NCBI GenBank assembly: GCA_019192545.1
Contig: JAHCMI010000022.1
Location: 1-64,000 of the forward strand
Source of the DNA: Rivularia sp. MS3
GTDB lineage: Bacteria > Cyanobacteriota > Cyanobacteriia > Cyanobacteriales > Nostocaceae
Length of the DNA stretch: 64,000 nucleotides
Direction of reading: 5' to 3'
Positions 55,035 through 64,000 of this stretch are shown here, one piece after another (the stretch's first letter is position 1; each line of letters begins with the position of its first letter). A program made the position numbers and the translations under genes. Under the pieces are notes generated by a model, which was not told where the DNA came from, made no database searches, and saw only the letters and a list, made by a program, of their open reading frames with translations.

Positions 55035-56039
55035 TTAAACTTCAACCGCCATTTTCGCTTCTGTCTGCGTCAAACGCTCGTATGCAGCGCGCATCTTTAA
55101 TCCAGTTAATACTTGGAATAAGCCGGTTCCGTTATTAGAACCTGGATATTCGCGGTGTTGAAGCAACAAATGAGTCATCTCTCCCTGATACTTGGTAGAT
55201 GTTTTACTCAAATGCGTCTCAATATAAATTACTTCATCGAGGTTATCAAATTGACCATCAACCTCTAAAACTGAGACGTAGCGACCGTAGTATACGTCAG
55301 AACCGTAGTACATTTGCATACCGGGGTAAGAACAAGTTAGCTTACGTCCGCAAGGAGTCCACTGAATCGTTGAACCTTCGTCGAATAGATAAACGGGGTC
55401 AAATCCTTCCTTACCTTCCCGTTGCAGCATCCGCACTCTGAGTACTTTACGCTCTTTATCTTCTTTAATTAGATTTGTTGGTAATACCTGAAGAACTACA
55501 TCAGCAAATTCTCTTTGCGGTTCGATATAGTTTTGAAAATCTGGCTTGCGAGAGTTAATAGCAGCTAACACATCTTCATAAGTGTGACCCCTTTCTGCCA
55601 TATCGCGCTGAACTTTCCAGGCAATCTTTACTTCATCGCTAATGTCTAAATATACGCTGAAATCAAGTAAAGAACGTACCCGCTCGTCATATAAAGGATG
55701 CAATCCTTCTATAACGATAATATGATTTGGCTGTATTTTTTCAGGGGGGTCTATTTCGCCAGTTTCGTGATTGTAAATAGGTTTATCAATTGCTTGACCT
55801 TCTTTTAGAGCTTTCATTTGCTCGTACATGAGGTCAAAATTATTTGCTCTTGGATCTAAAGCTGTAATCCCTGTTTCTTTACGCTGCTTGCGGTCTAAAC
55901 TATGATAGTCATCTAAACAAATGACCGTCATAAATTCTTCACCAAACAAATCAATTAAACGACGCAAAAACGTAGATTTACCGCATCCGGAGTCTCCAGC
56001 AACTCCAATCATTACAATGCGATCGAGCTTATTTGTCAT
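55035..56039 (-). CDS. prk: Phosphoribulokinase
   Basis: A 334-residue Calvin-cycle kinase that phosphorylates ribulose-5-phosphate with ATP. The P-loop is GDSGCGKS (residues 16-22). Thioredoxin-regulated cysteines Cys19 (in the P-loop) and Cys41 (VICLDDYHSLDR) are both present, as is the C-terminal pair CGRKLTC. Typical DDYHSLDRKQRKE and EGLHPLYDERV stretches are visible. In cyanobacteria the enzyme is bound with GAPDH by CP12 in the dark; CP12 is not in this window. ATG at 56039; the minus-strand start is preceded by AGAGGG. Divergent from petH with more than 1.1 kb between them. Confidence 0.97.
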   Translation of the reverse strand: MTNKLDRIVMIGVAGDSGCGKSTFLRRLIDLFGEEFMTVICLDDYHSLDRKQRKETGITALDPRANNFDLMYEQMKALKEGQAIDKPIYNHETGEIDPPEKIQPNHIIVIEGLHPLYDERVRSLLDFSVYLDISDEVKIAWKVQRDMAERGHTYEDVLAAINSRKPDFQNYIEPQREFADVVLQVLPTNLIKEDKERKVLRVRMLQREGKEGFDPVYLFDEGSTIQWTPCGRKLTCSYPGMQMYYGSDVYYGRYVSVLEVDGQFDNLDEVIYIETHLSKTSTKYQGEMTHLLLQHREYPGSNNGTGLFQVLTGLKMRAAYERLTQTEAKMAVEV

Positions 56040-57185
56040 AAATCCCCTCTAATTAGTTTCTAAAGATGACTGAATCAATATTTTTTACACAGATTTATTA
56101 CAAGTCAGGGTTGCCATTAAATTCTTTTTCGTTATAAAAAATTTTAATGGGTGCCCGTCAGGAGTCCCCATTACGGTTACCCTGCGTTCTTGCTACACAA
56201 CACCAACATACGACAATAAGCGGGCAAATAATAATTTGATTACTTGATCCCTGCCTTGTTAATCGAGATTGGTTGTTGTAAGTATTTAATCCTAGCTATA
56301 TTTCGGATTGTAACAGAAGCGGCGTATCATATACAAGCTTTGCACCCGAATAATCTACTTACTCAGGTTGCTCTATAATGTACGAATATTACTTTATTAG
56401 TTAAATAATTAATAAACCGATAGGCTGCAAACTTTAAGCTCCTATCTACACAATTTAGATTTGTTATTAAATCTATGGTGAAACCTACAATTTAATTATT
56501 CCTCGCACAATACATAACTGTATCATGCTTCGATTACTATTAGCCGAGTAACTTTTAATGTTTACTCGCTCGGTTACTGTTTCTACCGTCGAAATCAGTC
56601 GAAGCCAATAATATGAAGCCAATAATATGAGTATCTAATCTGAAAATAGATTTTATATTTTACTATAATATAGTCACTTTGATAATATCAAAAGACAATT
56701 AATCTATCTCTTTTCGGTTTTTGCCCGTGGAGATGCAACCTCCAATAATAATATATGTGAAGGTTGACAGATGTTTCACATCACGCAAAACTAATAATAG
56801 TAGTTTATATAACTTTAAGTTGTCGATAAAACTCAACTACATTTTATGATTGCTAAGGTGAAAATCATAGCGAATTAAATTTGTAGTTGCCAAAGTTCTT
56901 GTGATTTTTTTTGCTCAGAGCGGTTTCGTCGTACTAAAGTATTAATAACAGCTAATAACATAATTCTAGATAAGTGAAAAAGAATTACAGATAAGGAATA
57001 TAATATTCTTTTGTGAATAATTATCATCAATTTTGAGATAAGTGCGCTGATAGTTTGCCCTCATGCTGGTGAGCTTAAGCTATCCGACCTGCTTGAGTAG
57101 TCAAAATTGACAAAGAAAAAATTAAATTGATTCATTATTAACATTCTGCGAACAACTTATCAATTACCTTAGAAGGTGAACAGGT
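56040..57185. other. Long upstream region of prk and petH
   Basis: About 1.15 kb, mostly AT-rich. A clearly GC-richer stretch at about 56147-56215 (GGGTGCCCGTCAGGAGTCCC and CGGTTACCCTGCG) lies 110-175 bp upstream of prk and may be transcribed as its 5' leader. No NtcA-type GTA-N8-TAC site with a good -10 was found. No reading frame. Palindrome TAGCTTAAGCTA-like text near 57070 (GAGCTTAAGCTATC) is short. Confidence 0.45.
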
Positions 57186-57347
57186 GTGTCTTTAACTGAC
57201 CCTAACCCAGCTAAGGCGAGTGTAAGCAGTAATACTGATGGCTACTTTTGTGCCATTTCCTTTGCACCAACTGCGAAAAGTATGCCGAAATTCGGTGAAC
57301 TATGTCGAGTTGTCTTGGGAAAAATTTTGTTGAAAAGGGTTAAGTAA
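57186..57347 (+). CDS. Possible 53-residue protein ahead of petH
   Basis: An intact frame from GTG 57186 to TAA 57345-57347 with the sequence beginning SLTDPNPAKASVSSNTDG and ending in a basic VVLGKILLKRVK. It is preceded by AGAAGGTG at 57171-57178 (eight bases before GTG), a fair ribosome site, and ends 21 bp before petH ATG. It is locally less AT-rich than the spacer and its codons look ordinary. It may be a real small protein, an upstream leader peptide of petH, or chance. I do not recognise it. Confidence 0.35.
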   Translation: MSLTDPNPAKASVSSNTDGYFCAISFAPTAKSMPKFGELCRVVLGKILLKRVK

Positions 57348-58625
<1,278 letters not shown>

Positions 58626-58683
58626 GAAAAGTTGTTGACCTGAAAGTTAGCTTTCTACTGTTAACTTTTGACATAAAATGCTT

Positions 58684-58706
58684 AGGTAGGGTATATTGCC
58701 CTACCT
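58684..58706 (+). terminator. Intrinsic terminator of petH
   Basis: AGGTAGGG (58684-58691) pairs with CCCTACCT (58699-58706) around a 7-base loop, followed by ATATTATTT. It overlaps the upstream end of the open frame of the next gene, which supports that gene starting later. Confidence 0.75.
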
Positions 58707-58737
58707 ATATTATTTAATGGAGTTGGGTGCTGTAATC

Positions 58738-60054
58738 GTGGCTTTTAAACTGGGAATCTTAGGATTGGGTACCGTCGGATGCGGTACGGTACAGTTATTA
58801 ACTGATAGCGATGGTCGTCATCCTTTATTAGAAGAAATTGAAATATATCGTGTTGGAGTGCGATCGCTCGATAAACCTCGTGAAGTAAAATTGCCTAAAG
58901 AGGTAGTCACTACAGATTTAGAAGCGATTGTCACCGACCCCGAGATAGATATTATTGTAGAAGTAATGGGTGGGTTAGAGCCAGCCAGAGAGTTGATGCT
59001 CAAAGCTATTCGTAACGGTAAGCATATAGTAACTGCGAATAAAGCCGCGATTTCCCGTTTTGGAGAAGAATTATATACAGCCGCGAATCAAGCGGGAGTA
59101 TATGTAATGCTTGAGGCATCGGTTGGTGGTGGAATTCCGGTGATTCAACCGTTAAAGCAATCTTTGAGCGTTAATAGAATTCAAGCCGTAACGGGGATTA
59201 TTAACGGAACCACTAACTACATCTTGACGCGGATGCAGGATGAAGGCAGCAGTTTTGATGATGTATTAGTCGATGCTCAGGAATTAGGCTATGCCGAAGC
59301 CGATCCCACAGCTGATGTTGAAGGTTTAGACGCTGCCGATAAAATTTCTATCTTGGCTTCTATAGCTTTCGATCGAGGTGTGAATCGAGAAGATGTGTAT
59401 TGTGAAGGAATTCGACAGATTAGCAAAACTGATATTGAATACGCTCAAAAGCTAGGATTTGTGATTAAGCTGTTGGCGATCGCTAAAAAAGTCAACCTTA
59501 CGTCGCTTTCTGTAAGAGTGCATCCAACTTTAGTACCTTCAGAACATCCCTTGGCAAGTATCCACGGTGTAAATAATGCCGTTTTTGTTGAAGGCGAACC
59601 CATCGGACAAGTAATGTTTTTTGGTCCTGGTGCTGGTGCGGGTGCTACAGCTTCCGCCGTTTCATCAGATATTTTAAATCTTGTAGCTAGTCTTATAAGT
59701 TTACCTGAATCTAATAGCAAAGATTCCAAATATAAAATTTCAAATTTAGATCCATTATTAGCTAGTTTTCATCAAGGATACTGTCAATTAGCTCCTCGTG
59801 AAGAACTTGTCACAAGATTTTATGCGCGTTTCTTGACAAAAGACCAACCTGGAGTAATTGGTAAATTAGGTACCTGTTTTGGCAAACATGGAGTCAGCTT
59901 AGAATCAGTTGTACAAACAGGTTTTCAAGAAAAATTAGCAGAAATAGTAGTAGTGACTCATGACGTTAGTGAAGGTAGTTTTCACCAAGCTTTAGAAGAG
60001 ATTCGCACCTTAGAAGCAATTGATAGCATTCCTAGTTTGTTGCGAGTACTTTGA
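58738..60054 (+). CDS. hom: Homoserine dehydrogenase
   Basis: About 438 residues. It reduces aspartate semialdehyde to homoserine in threonine and methionine synthesis. The Rossmann start is KLGILGLGTVGCGTVQLL; the catalytic region includes GGGIPVIQPLKQSL, TGIINGTTNYILTRM, and AEADPTADVEGLDAADKI. A C-terminal ACT domain (LTKDQPGVIGKLGTCFGKHGVSLES) suggests feedback control by an amino acid. The frame is open further upstream (58696) but overlaps the petH terminator; GTG 58738 gives the family N-terminus (AFKLGILGLG), with ATG 58717 as alternative. It ends directly in GCGAGCA/GTGAATA repeats. Confidence 0.95.
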   Translation: MAFKLGILGLGTVGCGTVQLLTDSDGRHPLLEEIEIYRVGVRSLDKPREVKLPKEVVTTDLEAIVTDPEIDIIVEVMGGLEPARELMLKAIRNGKHIVTANKAAISRFGEELYTAANQAGVYVMLEASVGGGIPVIQPLKQSLSVNRIQAVTGIINGTTNYILTRMQDEGSSFDDVLVDAQELGYAEADPTADVEGLDAADKISILASIAFDRGVNREDVYCEGIRQISKTDIEYAQKLGFVIKLLAIAKKVNLTSLSVRVHPTLVPSEHPLASIHGVNNAVFVEGEPIGQVMFFGPGAGAGATASAVSSDILNLVASLISLPESNSKDSKYKISNLDPLLASFHQGYCQLAPREELVTRFYARFLTKDQPGVIGKLGTCFGKHGVSLESVVQTGFQEKLAEIVVVTHDVSEGSFHQALEEIRTLEAIDSIPSLLRVL

Positions 60055-60345
60055 CAGCGAGCAGCGAGCAGTGAATAGTGAGTATAATTCGTAATTCGTA
60101 ATTCGTAATTCGTGAAGAGTAGCAATTAGCAAGTAGCGAGTCACCGTTACTCCGCAGTGCAACAAGGGAGCCTGCGGCGTGTGGCGTTCCCCGGTTAGAA
60201 ATTACCAATGCCCAATTACCAATTACCCATAATCAATTTTCAATGTCGAATTAACAAAAAATATTGAAAAAAGTACTGTAAGGGGATAGTCTATGGCTTA
60301 ATTCTGTTAGATGCTAATTCTAATACCAAATAAATAATTAACACC
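60055..60345. repeat. Repeat-filled spacer
   Basis: The spacer after homoserine dehydrogenase is packed with simple repeats: CAGCGAG units from the stop codon on, AATTCGT units (60085-60112), and CCAATTA/CCCATAA-like units. A GC-rich phrase (GCAACAAGGGAGCCTGCGGC at 60160-60179) resembles scattered cyanobacterial repeats. No gene. Confidence 0.7.
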
Positions 60346-61542
60346 ATGACTAGTCAACCACCTCCCAATCCCGGTTCGTCTTCCGACGATGATTTAGGAT
60401 TTGATGATTTTATTGGCATACTGGTTGCTTTTTTAACTATCGGTACTGTTCTTTTCTGGTCGCTTTCTCGAAAAGAAGCGAACTGGGGTTTTGGCAATTT
60501 GTTGTCAACCAGTCCTGTAGCTGACAAGGTGATATCAGGATCGGATCGAGAAGATAATAAGTTGAATAACTTAACAGCTTTGTTGGCTCCTTCTCCAGAA
60601 CCTAATAACAATATTAGACCCAACCGGCCAGTTGTTGAAGCCGAACCAAGGCGGAGAAATCCAAATCCAGTTTTATTAGAGAGAAGAACAGATAACGCCG
60701 TAATTCCGCCATTCATAGTACCACCGGTGACAAGAGTACCACCAGACTATGACAAAGTAACTGGTAAGAATGCTAATGAAGCGGAGGTAAATGTCACAGA
60801 TGATAAGCTCAAGCCTGTTGATGTACCGGTAGTAGTTAATAAGCCGACTCCAACACAGACTGCAACTCCCACACAGACACCGACTCCTACCCAAACACCG
60901 ACTCCAGAAGCAAAAGCCACAAAACCACCTACAATTCCGCCACCGAAAGATTTTGCGGATGTACCCGCAGATTATTGGGCTAAGCCTTTTGTGGACAAGC
61001 TTTCATCGCGAAAAATTATAGGAGGCTATGAAAATAATACCTACAGACCGCAACAACCTGTAACCCGCGCCGAGTTTGCGGCAATGATTGACAGAGCATT
61101 TCAAACTGACCTTACGAATGCTAATAGAACTTTTGCGGATGTACCCAATGATTTTTGGGCACAGAAGCAAATTAAAAATGCTGTAGATAAAAAGTTTATG
61201 AAAGGTTATGACGCAAATACCTTCAGACCAGAACAGAGAATTCCGCGAGTGCAAGTAATAGCAGCTTTAGTTAGCGGACTTGATAAGACTTTGAGAACTC
61301 CTCCTACTTCTCCAGATAAGGTTCTAAACATCTATAAAGATGCCGACCAGATTCCCGAATGGGCGAGAGAACAAGTTGCAATTGCTACGGTTAACGGTAT
61401 GATTGTGAATCATCCGAATCGCGATCTTTTTCGACCTAATCAAGAAGCTACACGTGCCGAAGTTGCGGCAATGCTTCACCAAGCTTTGGTAAAAATTGAT
61501 AAAGTCGAACCTGTAAAATCACAATACGTGATTAATCAGTAG
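60346..61542 (+). CDS. SLH-domain envelope protein
   Basis: A 398-residue protein. One hydrophobic helix near the N-terminus (DFIGILVAFLTIGTVLFWSLS, about 20-42) is followed by a long disordered linker with a TPTQTPTP-rich section (about 167-190). Three SLH domains fill the C-terminal half: FADVPADYWAKPFVDKL, FADVPNDFWAQKQIKNAV and YKDADQIPEWAREQVAIA, with RPQQPVTRAEFAAMI, RPEQRIPRVQVIAAL and RPNQEATRAEVAAML endings. SLH domains bind peptidoglycan-linked polymers. There is no porin barrel, so it is not a cyanobacterial SLH porin; it probably spans from inner membrane to cell wall. ATG at 60346. Confidence 0.9.
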   Translation: MTSQPPPNPGSSSDDDLGFDDFIGILVAFLTIGTVLFWSLSRKEANWGFGNLLSTSPVADKVISGSDREDNKLNNLTALLAPSPEPNNNIRPNRPVVEAEPRRRNPNPVLLERRTDNAVIPPFIVPPVTRVPPDYDKVTGKNANEAEVNVTDDKLKPVDVPVVVNKPTPTQTATPTQTPTPTQTPTPEAKATKPPTIPPPKDFADVPADYWAKPFVDKLSSRKIIGGYENNTYRPQQPVTRAEFAAMIDRAFQTDLTNANRTFADVPNDFWAQKQIKNAVDKKFMKGYDANTFRPEQRIPRVQVIAALVSGLDKTLRTPPTSPDKVLNIYKDADQIPEWAREQVAIATVNGMIVNHPNRDLFRPNQEATRAEVAAMLHQALVKIDKVEPVKSQYVINQ

Positions 61543-61557
61543 TGGTTGAAGTTTCGG

Positions 61558-61580
61558 GAGACGTAGCACTGCTACGTCTC
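61558..61580. repeat. Short palindromic repeat GAGACGTAGCA
   Basis: GAGACGTAGCA (61558-61568) and TGCTACGTCTC (61570-61580) are exact inverse complements around one base. Palindromes of this GAGACGT form are common dispersed repeats in Nostocales. It lies 15 bp after the SLH gene. Confidence 0.75.
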
Positions 61581-61752
61581 TACAACCCGTTGGAGTTAAT
61601 GAAAAGGAACAATAGAATAGTACTTTCACCACATTAATTGTGAAGAGTTATAAACTCTTGAAAAACCCTTCTAGTAAACAGAGTAAGTAGAACAAGATAA
61701 TTTACAAGAATTTATTTTTATTTACAAACATCCTCTAAGAATAATTAAACAA

Positions 61753-61779
61753 AATGCAGACCCTCAAAAGGTCTGCATT
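61753..61779. terminator. Bidirectional terminator
   Basis: AATGCAGACC (61753-61762) and GGTCTGCATT (61770-61779) pair perfectly around CTCAAAA. Minus-strand read-out has TTTTGTTT after it, plus-strand TATCATTT. It serves the converging SLH and CAAD genes. Confidence 0.8.
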
Positions 61780-61846
61780 ATCATTTGGCGTATATGAAAA
61801 ATGCTTTGCATCGTATCAGCCGTATCCAACGGCTAATTACTAATTT

Positions 61847-62287
61847 TTAAGCATCTTTGCCTACAACTTGTGATTTAAGAGTTGTAATTTCGCTGGTTAA
61901 CTCATTGCGAGTAGAGGCTTTGAGTAAGTAGCGGTAGATAAACCAAGCAGAATAGCCAATACCAATTAATTCAAAAGTTGGTGCTACTAAAGGAACATCA
62001 TTCAATGCATCCAAAATAGCTAGCACAACTCTAACAGCAATCAGGGCAGCTACACCTATACCAAACAAAACTAAAGGCTGCTTATACTGATTAAAGAAGG
62101 TTCCAGCGTTATTAGAGAACTGTTTCAAAAAGCTAGAAAGTTGCTCTCCATATTTCAGCCATTGCTCTTGAGATTGCGTGGAAGGCTGAATTTTGGTTAT
62201 AGTCCCAGTAGGGTTGTTCATTTCTGGCACTTTTGTTTCTGATGTTTTAGTTTCCACGGTTTCTGGTTCTTGCATTGGGGCTTCCAT
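61847..62287 (-). CDS. CAAD-domain (CURT1-like) membrane protein
   Basis: About 146 residues. A disordered, Thr/Glu-rich N-terminal part is followed by an amphipathic helix (EQWLKYGEQLSSFLKQFSNN), two membrane helices (PLVLFGIGVAALIAVRVVLAIL and LVAPTFELIGIGYSAWFIYRYLL) and a final amphipathic helix. This is the CAAD layout, first seen appended to cyanobacterial aminoacyl-tRNA synthetases and shared with plant CURT1 thylakoid-curvature proteins; the free form is thought to sit in thylakoid membranes. The frame extends upstream to a TTG (62389) but ATG 62287 (EAPMQEPETV) gives the usual length, so I choose it. No nearby synthetase. Confidence 0.85.
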   Translation of the reverse strand: MEAPMQEPETVETKTSETKVPEMNNPTGTITKIQPSTQSQEQWLKYGEQLSSFLKQFSNNAGTFFNQYKQPLVLFGIGVAALIAVRVVLAILDALNDVPLVAPTFELIGIGYSAWFIYRYLLKASTRNELTSEITTLKSQVVGKDA

Positions 62288-62742
62288 GATTGTGGTACTT
62301 GTTTTAATTGTTCTGGGGACAGTTATAACTATTACGTTTTTTGGGTAGATATTACCGCTTTTGCGAGTAAACTTAGGAAAGCGGTACAAAACGATTTTAG
62401 TTACCGGCGTTTAGGATTATCCCTCAACCACTACTTCAACAACTTAAGAAGTTGATATTTTGAAGATAGAGGCTATAAGTCAGAAGCGAGCAAGGTATAC
62501 CATTTTGGGCAAATTGGGCTTCTTTATTTAAAAAAATTAGAACCCCAGAAATGGTAATTGTATCTTGCGCTTACAAGTTGCTAATAATCATAGCCATTTA
62601 AGTACAGATTATGCAAAAATCTGTTAAGTTTTTAGTTTTTATATGAATCCCACAGTAAGTAGGATGCTCTAAAACGAGAAGGTTTCGATCTTAATCCCCG
62701 AAATAAAGGGCTTGCCTGAGTCACACATCATTCATTTCCATC
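62288..62742. other. Gene-free spacer
   Basis: Region between divergent genes for the CAAD protein and a small membrane protein. No frame, hairpin or repeat recognised. The in-frame TTG extension of the CAAD gene to 62389 is regarded as leader sequence. Confidence 0.5.
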
Positions 62743-63006
62743 GTGAGCAAACAATCTTCACAAAAGCGACTATTAATTTGTACTTTTTTAGCTTTAGCAT
62801 CCGGTTTCTTTGGAGGTTATATCGGCGGGCAAATCAGTTTGCAAGCCCACAGCCAAAACTGCCAGAATCAGCGCTGGGAATTATTTAAAGCAGGTTGTAA
62901 AGTTGCGATCGCGCCCGGTGCTATGTGGCAGGGCAGCACTACTGGAATTTGGACTGGAAGCGTTTTAGGTGCCTTTTTCGGTGGTTTAGTAACCCGGAAA
63001 GAGTGA
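62743..63006 (+). CDS. Small glycine-rich membrane protein
   Basis: An 87-residue protein with two hydrophobic segments, LLICTFLALASGFFGGYIGGQI (about 10-31) and TTGIWTGSVLGAFFGGLVT (about 65-83), both rich in glycine (GGYIGG, GxxxG patterns), and two or three cysteines in the loop between (NCQNQRW, AGCKVA). It is probably an inner-membrane protein with its loop outside the cytosol. I cannot name a family. Start is GTG 62743, with no strong ribosome site. The stop codon is immediately followed by, and partly made of, GTGAACA heptamers. Confidence 0.6.
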   Translation: MSKQSSQKRLLICTFLALASGFFGGYIGGQISLQAHSQNCQNQRWELFKAGCKVAIAPGAMWQGSTTGIWTGSVLGAFFGGLVTRKE

Positions 63007-63075
63007 ACAGTGAACAGCGAACAGTTAGGAGTTAGGAGTTAGGAGTTAGGAGTTAGGAGTTAGGAGTTATGAGTT
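63003..63075. repeat. GTGAACA and GTTAGGA heptamer array
   Basis: Two or three GTGAACA/GCGAACA units are followed by about seven GTTAGGA units. The first unit overlaps the stop codon (TGA at 63004-63006) of the small membrane protein. Confidence 0.85.
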
Positions 63076-63111
63076 ACCAATTACCTATTCCCCATTCCTA
63101 GGTTCGTTTTT

Positions 63112-63492
63112 TTAATTCAAGCGGTTAGGGGTTTGTAAGCTGTTCCAGTTTTTCCAAGAATTGCTATTAGTATCAAAACATCGCCACGAACCGCTGTCGG
63201 ATTCTTGGTAACAAAACAAACTGCGTTCGCTGGCGTAAATATTATCGGTAAGGTAATAAATTATGTCGCGAAAAGGATAGGTTTTCCGGCTTAATCGTTT
63301 TGCTACAGCTTGATTTGGACATTCAACAATAAATACTGGCTCAGAGTCTATATAGCCTAAAGAGAAGATGCACATTCGTAAGATAGCTCGCAACCAGCTT
63401 TCTGAACTTTCAAAACATTTATCAACAATTGTATTGCTTAAAGCTCTTTCTAATTTACGATTTTGTTTATCGGGAATACGATGCTCTGACAT
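63112..63492 (-). CDS. Unknown 126-residue protein
   Basis: A soluble protein with no motif I can name. It has a helical N-terminal half (KLERALSNTIVDKCFESSESWLRAILRMCIF) and an aromatic-rich C-terminal half (LFCYQESDSGSWRCFDTNSNSWKNWN) that reads like a small beta domain. The sequence IVECPNQAVAKRLSRKTYPF is positively charged. Codon usage looks like its neighbours. It stands alone on the minus strand, with repeat arrays at its 3' side. ATG at 63492. A conserved cyanobacterial hypothetical seems likely, but I have no evidence beyond a clean frame. Confidence 0.55.
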   Translation of the reverse strand: MSEHRIPDKQNRKLERALSNTIVDKCFESSESWLRAILRMCIFSLGYIDSEPVFIVECPNQAVAKRLSRKTYPFRDIIYYLTDNIYASERSLFCYQESDSGSWRCFDTNSNSWKNWNSLQTPNRLN

Positions 63493-63718
63493 AGCGTCAC
63501 CATATTGCAGAGGGCGTTGTTTTGAGATTAAACTATAAGCTCTTTGGGTGACAAGCGCATACGCGAAATTACTGCATCTAAATGTTCAATTAAGCAGAAA
63601 GTATTAGAGGGCAAGGATTAGAGAATAGCCAACAATGAACAATGAACAGAGAACAGTTGCTGATAACTGGTAACTGTTAACTGGTAAAATTCAGTTAAGT
63701 TAATAAAAATAATTCGTG

Positions 63719-64000
63719 ATGAGTGCTGAAGCTAATCAAATGAATGCGTCAACTAAGGGTGCTGATGCTGTTGACGAAGCTATTGCTAAGGGTATTGATT
63801 TAGATGGCTCTGCTATTGAACCCCAAAAGCTGGATTTATACAACAAAGTAATGGCTTTAGAAGCAAACAGGCAGCGTAGTGGTGTAAAGAATACTATGCG
63901 ATCGCGCATTGTTAGGATTGGTGCTAAACATATTTCTCAAGCGGAACTAAATAAAATGCTTTCCGATGCTGATTTCTTGCCTTTGAAGGAAAAGGAAATC
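63719..64000 (+). CDS. Unknown gene cut by the right edge
   Basis: An open frame from ATG 63719 to the window end (94 codons, no stop). It begins SAEANQMNASTKGADAVDEA and continues with a charged helical stretch (LDLYNKVMALEANRQRSGVKNTMRSRIVRIGAKHISQAELNKML). An acidic, low-complexity start and a basic middle part suggest a regulatory or nucleic-acid-binding protein, but I do not recognise it. A GTG directly before the ATG is in frame; no clear ribosome site. A HIP1 site (GCGATCGC) lies inside the frame near 63900. Its full length and product cannot be judged from this window. Confidence 0.6.
   Translation, partial: MSAEANQMNASTKGADAVDEAIAKGIDLDGSAIEPQKLDLYNKVMALEANRQRSGVKNTMRSRIVRIGAKHISQAELNKMLSDADFLPLKEKEI

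Noticed and set aside
56040-57185. NtcA-binding site upstream of petH
   Set aside because: Only a 7-base-spaced GTA-TAC pair was found near 56379, which does not meet the GTA-N8-TAC rule.
60346-61542. SLH porin (outer-membrane SOMP)
   Set aside because: SLH domains are at the C-terminus and there is no beta-barrel or signal peptide.

Overview
The window reads as chromosomal DNA of a filamentous cyanobacterium, most likely Nostocales. The evidence is a phycobilisome-type ferredoxin-NADP reductase (CpcD-domain petH), a cyanobacterial phosphoribulokinase, a cyanobacterial-type glutamate-cysteine ligase, a CAAD/CURT1-type thylakoid protein, many HIP1 octamers (GCGATCGC) and abundant heptanucleotide tandem repeats between genes. 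DNA is AT-rich with long spacers. There are no rRNA genes, no CRISPR array, no transposase and no phage genes; one tRNA (CAU anticodon) is present. No gene at genus level can be named safely.

Layout. 0.2-12.4 kb: a possible stress or conflict neighbourhood. On the minus strand lie a 24-residue-repeat (LRV) protein, a MoxR-type AAA ATPase and a VWA/metallopeptidase-like protein, then a TPR-CHAT protease followed by two unknown genes, one with a C-terminal membrane hairpin. A Ycf46-type AAA ATPase diverges from the CHAT gene. 13.0-20.5 kb: two paralogous five-repeat peptidoglycan-binding proteins flank a small SH3-like protein, then a GAF-PAS-GGDEF-EAL protein. 22.1-24.2 kb: a subtilase and a small gene that looks like a free-standing copy of its propeptide-like domain. 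24.4-31.1 kb: glgC, a J-domain protein, two peroxiredoxins and a glycogen debranching enzyme. 31.5-42 kb: tRNA, a LysM-M23 cell-wall hydrolase with a structured leader, trmL, gshA, a DICT-GAF histidine kinase and two divergent pentapeptide-repeat proteins. 42.8-49.6 kb: a tightly coupled proA / GCS2-family ligase pair, a zinc alcohol dehydrogenase, and pcrA with a separate copy of its C-terminal tail domain. 50-60 kb: a small membrane protein, an N-formylglutamate amidohydrolase family protein, a HAMP histidine kinase, metK, prk, petH and homoserine dehydrogenase. 60.3-64 kb: an SLH protein, a CAAD protein, small unknowns and a gene cut by the right edge.

How the genes fit together. Carbon and reductant metabolism is represented by prk (Calvin cycle), petH (NADPH), glgC and the debranching enzyme (glycogen), with peroxiredoxins and gshA covering redox protection. 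Cell-envelope genes (PG-binding/SPOR pair, SH3 protein, LysM-M23, SLH) and signalling genes (two kinases, one GGDEF-EAL) are interspersed. Most units look monocistronic; only proA-ligase (TGATG overlap), the CHAT trio and the LRV-AAA-VWA trio look operonic.

Best candidates for new biology: the CHAT trio beside the MoxR/VWA/LRV trio; the subtilase with a detached propeptide-like gene; the duplicated PcrA tail; the proA-GCS2 ligase pair without proB; and heptamer repeats that run into or supply the stop codons of several genes. All functional statements rest on reading motifs by eye; no database search was run.
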